Source: Oscillospiraceae bacterium (lineage in GTDB: Bacteria; Bacillota; Clostridia; Oscillospirales; Oscillospiraceae). Taken from it: a DNA stretch of 33,585 nucleotides. The position numbers and the translations under genes were made by a program. Positions 22,740 to 29,607 of this stretch are shown here, piece after piece (positions within the stretch are counted from its first letter, which is position 1; each line of letters starts with the position of its first letter). The notes below the pieces were generated by a model, which was given only the letters and a program-made list of their open reading frames with translations, was not told the origin of the DNA and made no database searches. The stretch covers positions 1-33,585 of the forward strand of contig JAGAUY010000079.1 in assembly GCA_017620525.1 (NCBI GenBank), written 5' to 3'.

Positions 22740-23560
22740 GGCATTCCACCTCCTGACAGGTCGATGGACCAGACCAGATCCCGCCCGTCCCGGTCGTAGC
22801 GGATTTTGATCCACTGGGTATCGGCAAGTTCGAAATCGTTGATCCAGAGAAGATAAGTGTCGGTAAAAGGACCGGTCCGGCTGCTGGCGGCGCACAGACA
22901 GGGAGTGCCGGATGCCGGATCGTGGGTGTTGGTGCTTTCGTAAATAATTCCGCGGCTGTCCTCTGCCCGGAACCATTGTCCCACACCGGTGTGTTCTGCC
23001 CAGGGAAGAAAATTGGTTTCGCTCATGCGCAGGCACAGGATATCCCTGGAAAGATTGCTGCCGTTGCCGTCTGTATAGCGGTAGGTCCATACCACGGCAT
23101 CCGTGACGGTAAAGCGGTAGCCGCCGGAGGTGACGGAGCAGTCCGGCTTTCCGTGGTAGAGCAGTGTATGTCCGTTTTGGGCGTGAACCCCGGGATCAAA
23201 GATGTCAAATCCCCAGGCAGAGGGTTCCCGGTAATCGGCTTTGCGGAGAAAGATACCGAGCGGAATGATGGTCACAATCAGCAGAAGCACCAGCATGATC
23301 CGGGTAGCACGGAGAAAATACCCCCAGAAGGGCCGATGGATGGCAGCAAGCTGGGGCGCAATGACCCGGGCATCGCCCATGGCTTCCACAGTCAGCCGAA
23401 GGGCCTCCTCTTTGCCGATGCCCTGCTGTATCAGAGCGTCGTAATGGTCCTCCATGTGGCGGTACAGTTCTTCGGATATCTGCTGCCGGTCCGGCGGGAA
23501 GATGATCCCGGATACTGCGTCGGAACACCAGCACTTGAATTGGTATTGCCCCATATACAC
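22736..23560 (-). CDS. HAAS-domain membrane protein, copy B
   Basis: A 274-residue paralogue of the protein at 20791-21603: HAAS helical domain (about 10-75, LYRHMEDHYDALIQQG), a membrane segment (about 85-107, IMLVLLLIVTIIPLGIFL) and an outer domain ending WIKIRYDRDGRDLVWSIDL. I choose the GTG at 23560, which has AAGGAGG 9 bases upstream; the ATG two codons later (23554) has spacing of 15. First gene of the five-gene HAAS/PadR operon, just behind the promoter. Confidence 0.8.
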   Translation of the reverse strand: MYMGQYQFKCWCSDAVSGIIFPPDRQQISEELYRHMEDHYDALIQQGIGKEEALRLTVEAMGDARVIAPQLAAIHRPFWGYFLRATRIMLVLLLIVTIIPLGIFLRKADYREPSAWGFDIFDPGVHAQNGHTLLYHGKPDCSVTSGGYRFTVTDAVVWTYRYTDGNGSNLSRDILCLRMSETNFLPWAEHTGVGQWFRAEDSRGIIYESTNTHDPASGTPCLCAASSRTGPFTDTYLLWINDFELADTQWIKIRYDRDGRDLVWSIDLSGGGMP

Positions 23561-23577
23561 GGTTTGGCACCTCCTTG

Positions 23578-23626
23578 TACCTAGATTATCTATGTTTATA
23601 ATACCTTGATAGTCTAGGTATGTCAA
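23578..23626 (-). promoter_or_regulatory. Promoter and operator of the HAAS/PadR operon
   Basis: On the minus strand TTGACA (23621-23626), 17-base spacer, TATTAT (23598-23603). The segment TACCTAGATTATC (23578-23590) is the inverted repeat of GATAGTCTAGGTA (23608-23620), matching at 12 of 13 positions, with 17 bases between. One arm fills the promoter spacer and the other lies at the transcription start, so a dimeric repressor or a pair of dimers would shut the promoter. Confidence 0.8.
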
Positions 23627-23628
23627 GC

Positions 23629-23658
23629 GAAAAAACCGCCGGTCATAACCGGCGGTTT
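23629..23658 (-). terminator. Terminator of the proline operon
   Basis: AAACCGCCGG (23633-23642) and CCGGCGGTTT (23649-23658) with a 6-base loop; on the minus strand a run of T follows. It ends the proBAC transcript 7 bp after the proC stop and abuts the -35 box of the next operon. Confidence 0.88.
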
Positions 23659-23664
23659 GATGTT

Positions 23665-24450
23665 TTATTTTCCCAGCTCCTGGTTTCGCTGATAGGCTGC
23701 CATGATGCAGTCCATGACGGTGCCCCGGAAGGCATGATCTTCCAGCGCTCTTACACCGGCAATGGTGCTGCCGCCGGGGGAACAGACGGCATCCTTCAGA
23801 GCGCCCGGGTGAATCCCGGACTGGAGGACCATTTCAGCAGCGCCTGCCAGGGTGGATGCGGCATACTCCATGGCCTGGACTCTGGGGACGCCGCATGCAA
23901 CGGCGCCATCGGCCATGGCCTCGATGAACATATACACATAGGCCGGACCGCAGCCGGTGACGGTTCCCGCTGCGTCAAACAGCCGTTCTTCGATCCGGTC
24001 AAAACGGCCCGCAAACCCCATATCCTTCAGGAAGGACTCCAGGACTTCACCGCTGACCAGCTCATTGGCGCAGTACAGTACCAGTCCCTTGCCCACAGCC
24101 GCGGGGGTGTTGGGCATGATGCGGATGATGGGGAAGCCGCCGCCGGCCATGGCATCAATCTGCGCCATGGAAAGTCCTGCCGCCATGGTGATGAGGACGG
24201 GTTTCTGTTCTGCCAGCTGCGGGCGCAGCCGCTCCAGAACACCGGCCATCATCTGGGGTTTGACGCCCAGGAAGATCCGCTCGCAGCCGGCGGCAATCTC
24301 TTCTGCGGAGGAATAACCGCAGGCCAACTCCGCCGCCAGGCCGATGGCCTTTCCGCTGCGGTCCGTGATGGTGAAATCCTTTGTGCGTCTGGCCAGGGCA
24401 CGGGCAAGGGCGCCGCCCATATTGCCGCAGCCGATGAATCCGTACTTCAT
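23665..24450 (-). CDS. proC: Pyrroline-5-carboxylate reductase
   Basis: A 261-residue enzyme that reduces pyrroline-5-carboxylate to proline with NADPH or NADH, the last step of proline synthesis. The N-terminal dinucleotide-binding motif FIGCGNMGGAL is at 5-15, VKPQMM and RIMPNTPAAVGKG are in place, and the C-terminal AGTVTGCGPAYVYMFIEAMADG and DAVCSPGGSTIAG signatures are complete. The ATG has GAGGAGG 5 bases upstream. It follows proA by 10 bp as the last gene of the unit. Confidence 0.95.
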   Translation of the reverse strand: MKYGFIGCGNMGGALARALARRTKDFTITDRSGKAIGLAAELACGYSSAEEIAAGCERIFLGVKPQMMAGVLERLRPQLAEQKPVLITMAAGLSMAQIDAMAGGGFPIIRIMPNTPAAVGKGLVLYCANELVSGEVLESFLKDMGFAGRFDRIEERLFDAAGTVTGCGPAYVYMFIEAMADGAVACGVPRVQAMEYAASTLAGAAEMVLQSGIHPGALKDAVCSPGGSTIAGVRALEDHAFRGTVMDCIMAAYQRNQELGK

Positions 24451-24460
24451 GAGAGCCTCC

Positions 24461-25711
24461 TCAGCGCACATGGCCGTCGCCATGGATCAGGTATTTGTAG
24501 GTGGTCAGTTCCCGCAGCCCCATGGGGCCCCGTGCATGGAGTTTCTGGGTGGAGATGCCCATCTCGCAGCCCAGACCGAATTCACCGCCGTCGGTAAAGC
24601 GGGTGGAGGCATTCAGGTACACCGCCGCACTGTCCACACCGGAGGAGAACCGGGCAAGGGACACGGCATCTCGGCTGACGATGGCTTCACTGTGGCCGGT
24701 GGAGTGGGCAGCAATATGAGCAATGGCTTCTTCGACACCATTGACACATTTGACAGCTAGGATATAGTCCAGGAATTCGGTATCGAAATCATCGGGGCCT
24801 GCGTTCGTGCCGGGGATGATGCTGATGGCAGTTTCATCCAGCCGCAGCTCCACGGGATCCTTGCCGGCTGCCTGGCGCATGGTCACCAGCCGGTCATACA
24901 GATGGGGCAGGAACTTGGAGGCGATGGCTTTATCCACCAGCAGCACTTCCTCTGCGTTGCAGACGCTGGGGCGGCTGGTCTTGGCATTTTCGATGATGTC
25001 CAGGGCCATATCCAGGTCAGCGGTTTTCTCCACATAGACATGGCAGATGCCGGTGCCGGTGGCGATGCAGGGGACGGTGGCATTGCGGACGCAGGCATTG
25101 ATCAGACCGGCGCCGCCTCTGGGGATCAGCAGGTCGATGTAGCCGGTGGCGGTCATCAGGGCGGTGGCGCTGTTTCGGCTGGTGTCCTCCACCAGGTTGA
25201 TGGCATTTTCCGTAATGCCGGCGGCCTTCAGGCCCTGACGCAGGGCATCCACGATGGCTTTGGCGGAGCGGAACGCTTCCTTACCGCCCCGAAGGACGCA
25301 GACATTGCCGCTCTTCAGGGCCAATGCCGCGGCATCGGAGGTGACGTTGGGGCGGCTTTCGTAGATGATGGCGATGACGCCCATGGGAACGGAGATCTTC
25401 TGGATCTTCAGGCCGTCTTCGCGGACGTGCTCATCCAGGATGTGCCCCACAGGATCGGGCAGATCGGCCACTTCCCGGATACCCTGAGCCATAGCTTTGA
25501 TGCGCGAAGCATTCAGAAGCAGACGGTCCAGCATGACCTGAGGGATGGTGTCCTGTGCGGCTTGCAGGTCCTGCGCGTTTGCCTGGAGGATGGCGCTTTC
25601 ATTTCGAAGCAGCGCGGTGGCCATGGCCCGCAGCGCGGCATTTTTCTGATGGGAAGTCAGGCAGGAGACTTCTGCCTTTGCAGCTTTGGCTCTTTTCAGC
25701 ATTTCGATCAT
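24461..25711 (-). CDS. proA: Gamma-glutamyl phosphate reductase
   Basis: A 416-residue enzyme of the aldehyde dehydrogenase superfamily. It reduces glutamyl-5-phosphate to glutamate-5-semialdehyde with NADPH. The catalytic Cys251 is in [15 protein letters not shown], and [16 protein letters not shown] and [10 protein letters not shown] are family signatures. Full length. Its start overlaps the proB stop by 4 bases, as expected for enzymes that hand over an unstable intermediate. Confidence 0.95.
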   Translation of the reverse strand: MIEMLKRAKAAKAEVSCLTSHQKNAALRAMATALLRNESAILQANAQDLQAAQDTIPQVMLDRLLLNASRIKAMAQGIREVADLPDPVGHILDEHVREDGLKIQKISVPMGVIAIIYESRPNVTSDAAALALKSGNVCVLRGGKEAFRSAKAIVDALRQGLKAAGITENAINLVEDTSRNSATALMTATGYIDLLIPRGGAGLINACVRNATVPCIATGTGICHVYVEKTADLDMALDIIENAKTSRPSVCNAEEVLLVDKAIASKFLPHLYDRLVTMRQAAGKDPVELRLDETAISIIPGTNAGPDDFDTEFLDYILAVKCVNGVEEAIAHIAAHSTGHSEAIVSRDAVSLARFSSGVDSAAVYLNASTRFTDGGEFGLGCEMGISTQKLHARGPMGLRELTTYKYLIHGDGHVR

Positions 25712-26400
25712 AGCGTAACTCCTTTGAAGGTGGTTCCCACGGCCTTGCCGCTGAGGATGTCATAGAGGTTGGAAGGATTGCGGCCGTTGGCGATGACCAT
25801 GTCGCAGCCGCAGCCGGTGCAGATCTCCGCTGCCCGGAGCTTGGTGACCATACCGCCGGTGCCCTGCTTGGAGGCGCTGGCGCCGCCCAGCGCCCGGACA
25901 GAGTCGTCGATCTTCTCGATCAGAGAGATCAGCTGCGCCTCCGGATGGGTGTGGGGATCGGCGGTGTAGAGGCCGTCGATGTCGGACAGGAGGATCAGCT
26001 TTTCCGCGCCGATGCTCTGGGCTACGATGGCGGCCCGGGTGTCGTTGTCGCCGATGACGATCTCATGGGTGGCAACGGTGTCGTTTTCCACGTCCTCGCC
26101 GGTGATCAGCAGCTGCGCCACGGTGTGATTATATTCACCGAAGAGCTTGTCGTATGTATACATCAGCTCGCACTGGCCGACGGCAGCGGCGGCCTGTTTG
26201 GTGGGGATATCCTGAGGCCGCTGAAGCAGGCCCAGTTTGCCCACACCCATGCCGATGGCGCCGGAGGACACCACGATCACTTCGTGGCCGGCATTTTTGA
26301 TATCGCTGATGGTTTTGCAAAGTTCTTCGACCAGCCGAATATTCAGCAGGCCCGTGGGGTGGGCCAGGGTGCTGGTGCCGATTTTGATGACGATACGCAT
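25708..26400 (-). CDS. proB: Glutamate 5-kinase with a short internal deletion
   Basis: Only 230 residues, against about 255-270 for PUA-less forms. The amino-acid-kinase N-terminus ([14 protein letters not shown]), [36 protein letters not shown] and the C-terminal [13 protein letters not shown] and [14 protein letters not shown] are intact. The expected segment between the LLxTxxDVE strand and NDTVATxEI is missing: the protein reads [18 protein letters not shown]. About 26 residues, normally a helix plus the strand ending IPIINE, are absent in frame; in Escherichia coli ProB this includes residues that bind glutamate. GDND further on is kept. The ATG follows GGAGG. Either a damaged gene, a tolerated form or an assembly error. 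Confidence 0.85.
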   Translation of the reverse strand: MRIVIKIGTSTLAHPTGLLNIRLVEELCKTISDIKNAGHEVIVVSSGAIGMGVGKLGLLQRPQDIPTKQAAAAVGQCELMYTYDKLFGEYNHTVAQLLITGEDVENDTVATHEIVIGDNDTRAAIVAQSIGAEKLILLSDIDGLYTADPHTHPEAQLISLIEKIDDSVRALGGASASKQGTGGMVTKLRAAEICTGCGCDMVIANGRNPSNLYDILSGKAVGTTFKGVTL

Positions 26401-26433
26401 ATTGTGTCGCCTCCTGCGGATAAATGTATTTCT

Positions 26434-26462
26434 ATTATATACGCTTTGCTCTGATAAAGCAA
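26434..26462 (-). promoter_or_regulatory. Promoter of the proBAC operon
   Basis: On the minus strand TTGCTT (26457-26462), 17-base spacer, perfect TATAAT (26434-26439), 34 bases before the proB ATG. No T-box or other leader structure fits in so short a space. Confidence 0.72.
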
Positions 26463-26540
26463 GATGAGAAAATCGCGGCCGGTTAATTTGCGGGGATGTC
26501 CCCGCAAAAATCAATATCCAATGGGCGGCTGTATTGTCCG

Positions 26541-26572
26541 AAAAACCGGGCACGGCGGCTGCCGTGCCCGGT
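26541..26572 (-). terminator. Terminator of the sugar transporter gene
   Basis: ACCGGGCACGGC (26545-26556) pairs with GCCGTGCCCGGT (26561-26572), loop GGCT, followed on the minus strand by five T. Confidence 0.88.
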
Positions 26573-26599
26573 CGGTGCCGGATTGGGATCGATTGCGGA

Positions 26600-28018
26600 T
26601 CAGTACTTTCTGGACAGCAGCTTTTCTGCTTCCGCGCGGGAGATCTCGCCGGAGTTGCATTTGGCCATGATCTGCACATCCTTGTCATTGAGCTTATAGA
26701 ACAGATAGAAGAAGGTGCTGATGACCATGCCAATGACGGGCACCAGAGCATAGACGAACCACAAACCGTCCAGTGCGCCGGCGCTCTGCTGCACACCCAG
26801 CGCTTCCAGTTCTGCAAAATTCTCAGCCTCCACGCTGATCCAGGAGAACAGCCCGAGCAGTGCCAGCGCCAGGGAGGAGGAGATGGCTGCGGTGATTTTT
26901 ACGGAGAAGGTCTGGATGGCAAAGGTGATGCCCTTGGCGCTGATGCCGGATTTATACTGGCCGTATTCCGCGCAGTCAGGGGTGAACATATAGTTCAGAA
27001 TTCCCACCACGCTCATGGGGATGCAGCGGACGACGGTGAGGATGATGAAAATGGTGATCTTCTGGGGACCCAGAAGATAAATGACGAAACCCAAAAGGAT
27101 GTTGATGATGTTGCACCAGAAAAGGGTGGCAAATTTATCGAAGCGTTTCAGCAGGTAGGGCATTGCCATGGCTGCGAAAACACCGGGCACCATATTCAGC
27201 ACCGTCAGCAGCGCGTTGAACATCTCGTCTTTGAACAGATAGAAGGAAACGAACAGGGTTACCGCGTTGGAGGTCTTCAGAGCGTCTGTAAAGCAGTAGC
27301 CTGCATAGTAGATCAGCAGATACTTGTTCTTTCCGAGATAGGAGAACATTTCCCGGAAGGTGAAGCTGTCAGGCTCTTCTTCGGGCTTGTAGTTATGTTC
27401 CCTGCAGTTCAGGCACAGAGGGACCATGGTCAGGGCACTGAAAACGGACAGGATTGCTACAGCCCAGGAAGCACTCATGCCCACATCGGAGCTGATCAGC
27501 CAGGTCAGCACCACGCCGTAGATCACCACACCGCCGCCGGAGAAGATCCGGTTGACGGACAGCAGGGTGTTGCGCTCCTGGAGGTTGGCGGTCATGGTAT
27601 TCAGCATGGAGTAGGCGGGAACATCGGTCAGAGTGTAAACGGTGTCCCACATCACATAAGCCACGCCAAACCAGATCAGCTTGCCCGCGGCGGACAGACC
27701 GGAGGGAATGGAGAACAGAATGATTGTCACGATGGGAATCAGCACTGTGGCGATGCGCAGCCAGGGCAGGCATTTCTGGCGGCTTTTGAATTTAACCTTA
27801 TCGAATATAAAGCCGAAGAGGGGATCGTTGATGGCATCCCAGACCTTGACAATCAGCAGCACCAGACCGCTGTGGATGGGATTGATGCCCTGCATGATCA
27901 GATAGGTGCTGATAAAGACCGCTGTAATATTGTAATATATATTCTGGCCGATGAAGTAAGTCCAGTAGGAGAAGCGTTCTTTTGAAGTGGTCATGTACTC
28001 CGGATGTTTGTTTTTCAT
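26600..28018 (-). CDS. GPH-type (glycoside-pentoside-hexuronide) cation symporter, MFS superfamily
   Basis: A 472-residue membrane protein with about 12 hydrophobic segments. N-terminal YWTYFIGQNIYYNITAVFI, the DAINDPLFGFIFDKVKFKSRQK loop (positions about 61-82, with the D-P-GxxxD pattern between the second and third helices), and TPDCAEYGQYKSGISAKG are characteristic of GPH symporters, which bring in sugars with sodium or protons. The ATG at 28018 follows GGGAGGA. It stands alone, without glycosidase or regulator neighbours, so the substrate is unknown. Confidence 0.85.
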   Translation of the reverse strand: MKNKHPEYMTTSKERFSYWTYFIGQNIYYNITAVFISTYLIMQGINPIHSGLVLLIVKVWDAINDPLFGFIFDKVKFKSRQKCLPWLRIATVLIPIVTIILFSIPSGLSAAGKLIWFGVAYVMWDTVYTLTDVPAYSMLNTMTANLQERNTLLSVNRIFSGGGVVIYGVVLTWLISSDVGMSASWAVAILSVFSALTMVPLCLNCREHNYKPEEEPDSFTFREMFSYLGKNKYLLIYYAGYCFTDALKTSNAVTLFVSFYLFKDEMFNALLTVLNMVPGVFAAMAMPYLLKRFDKFATLFWCNIINILLGFVIYLLGPQKITIFIILTVVRCIPMSVVGILNYMFTPDCAEYGQYKSGISAKGITFAIQTFSVKITAAISSSLALALLGLFSWISVEAENFAELEALGVQQSAGALDGLWFVYALVPVIGMVISTFFYLFYKLNDKDVQIMAKCNSGEISRAEAEKLLSRKY

Positions 28019-28129
28019 GTAGATTCCTCCCGGGTTCCTCTTTTCCGTAATACTCATATCCTACCATCCGGAAGCGGAGGAAGTCAATGGAAAAGGGCGA
28101 ATTATGCGGATTTTGGGGAGAATGTGTCC

Positions 28130-28157
28130 TTGACAATGAAATCCGGTGTGCTATGAT
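28130..28157 (+). promoter_or_regulatory. Promoter of the GLUG-repeat surface protein
   Basis: TTGACA (28130-28135), 16-base spacer, TATGAT (28152-28157), 30 bases before the start codon. Confidence 0.75.
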
Positions 28158-28187
28158 TTCAGTAGAAACATGAAAAGAGGACGGGAT

Positions 28188-29555
28188 ATGAAGAAACTGA
28201 TCTGGCTGATTGCCCTCGCGCTGGCGGGTGTATTGGCAATACCGGCGATGGCGGCGGAGGAACCTGTGCAGATCCGCACAGCGGAGGAACTGCAGAATAT
28301 GGAGCCTGATGGAAGCTATATCCTGATGGAGGACCTGGATCTGGCCGGGATCCGGTGGAAGCCGCTGGATTTTTGCGGCAGTTTCGACGGAAACGGCCAT
28401 GCGCTTTTGAATCTGGAGCTGTCGCAGCCGGGTGATACCACGGCCAATTCCTGCGACGGCAACAGTAAGCTCTATGAGACCGGTTATGTGGGCCTGTTCG
28501 GTACGCTGCGGGACGCGCAGGTGGAAGATCTGCAGCTTCTGAATGTCCGGGGCATGACCCAAAGCGACAGCCCCTGCTTCCTGGCGGGTCTGGCTGGCTA
28601 CTGCGAAAACAGCACAATCTCCGGCTGCACCGTAACGGGTTATCTGGAGCTGCGGGCCCATGACCGGATGTTCGGTGTGGGCGGTCTGGTGGGTTACGGC
28701 AGCGGCTATGTCAGGGATTGTAATGTGGATATTACCATCGTCTGCACCGACACGGATCCTGCATCCCGGGATGAGCAGTTTATGGGCGGTATCCTGGCCA
28801 CAGGCTTTATGGATATCGAGAACTGCACAGTTGCGATAGACGGCTATTCTTCCGAGTATGGCTATGCCCATAACGGGGGCCTCGTGGGTATGCTGATGCG
28901 GTATCCTCTGGGTGACTGGACCTGCACCATTGCCGGAAACAGCGTCACGGGCAAGATTACGTTCTTCGAGTTTAATTCTGACCGCCGGGCCTACTGCAAG
29001 GGCCTCGTTGGTGAATATATGACCTCCTACCGCACCGTCTCTGACAACACGGAGGATTTTGTCAACAACGAGCAGTTTACCTATGACGCAGAGCTGCGGC
29101 CGGAAATGTGTGAGGCGCCTGTGTATCAGGAAACGGTTGTTCCCTCCGACTGCACCACCTACGGCCATACGGTCTACACCTGTGAGACCTGCGGCTACAG
29201 TTATCGGGATCATTACACCCTCCTGGAGCACGAAGCCATCGAATGGGTCCTGACGGAGGAACCCACCACAGAGCGGGAGGGCCTGAGCATCGGCCGGTGC
29301 GCCTGCGGTCTGGAGGAGTTCCGACGGGTGGAAGAAAAACTGGAGCCGGTACCGACTGAGGCTCCGACGGAGCCGACGCCGCCCCGGCCTGAGCAGACGG
29401 ATGCCACTGTCCGGGAACCGGAGGAACAGGAGATGACTGTCAGCCTGACGATGATCCTTGTGATCGGTGCTGCTTCCGCGCTGCTGGTGGTCTTTCTTCT
29501 GATTCTGCTGCGTCCCCGGAAAAAGAAGCGCGGCGGAAAATATCTGCGCAGATAA
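28188..29555 (+). CDS. Surface protein with GLUG-like repeats and C-terminal membrane anchor
   Basis: A 455-residue exported protein: signal peptide (1-22, ending AMAAEE), an opening VQIRTAEELQNM strand common before such repeats, and several GLUG-like units (GYVGLFGTLRDAQVEDLQLL, GVGGLVGYGSGYVRDCNVD, HNGGLVGML) that should form a beta-helix. Next come a small Cys-rich part with two CETC/CAC-type pairs (about 335-380), a Pro/Glu/Thr-rich linker, a membrane segment (about 419-441) and a basic RPRKKKR tail. It is thus held in the membrane with the repeats outside. An adhesion or wall-binding role is usual for such proteins but not shown here. It has its own promoter and terminator. Confidence 0.8.
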   Translation: MKKLIWLIALALAGVLAIPAMAAEEPVQIRTAEELQNMEPDGSYILMEDLDLAGIRWKPLDFCGSFDGNGHALLNLELSQPGDTTANSCDGNSKLYETGYVGLFGTLRDAQVEDLQLLNVRGMTQSDSPCFLAGLAGYCENSTISGCTVTGYLELRAHDRMFGVGGLVGYGSGYVRDCNVDITIVCTDTDPASRDEQFMGGILATGFMDIENCTVAIDGYSSEYGYAHNGGLVGMLMRYPLGDWTCTIAGNSVTGKITFFEFNSDRRAYCKGLVGEYMTSYRTVSDNTEDFVNNEQFTYDAELRPEMCEAPVYQETVVPSDCTTYGHTVYTCETCGYSYRDHYTLLEHEAIEWVLTEEPTTEREGLSIGRCACGLEEFRRVEEKLEPVPTEAPTEPTPPRPEQTDATVREPEEQEMTVSLTMILVIGAASALLVVFLLILLRPRKKKRGGKYLRR

Positions 29556-29560
29556 AAGAG

Positions 29561-29597
29561 ATCCCCCAAACCGGGCAGTCCCGGTTTGGGGGATTTT
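29561..29597. terminator. Bidirectional terminator between convergent surface protein and lipoprotein genes
   Basis: A perfect 15-bp stem (29561-29575 with 29580-29594), CAGT loop, ending in T runs on both strands. Confidence 0.92.
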
Positions 29598-29607
29598 GAA
29601 TTCTGCA

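Noticed and set aside
26534-27985. Plus-strand frame opposite the sugar transporter
   Set aside because: Same type of antisense shadow, His/Gln/Gly-rich, no ribosome site.
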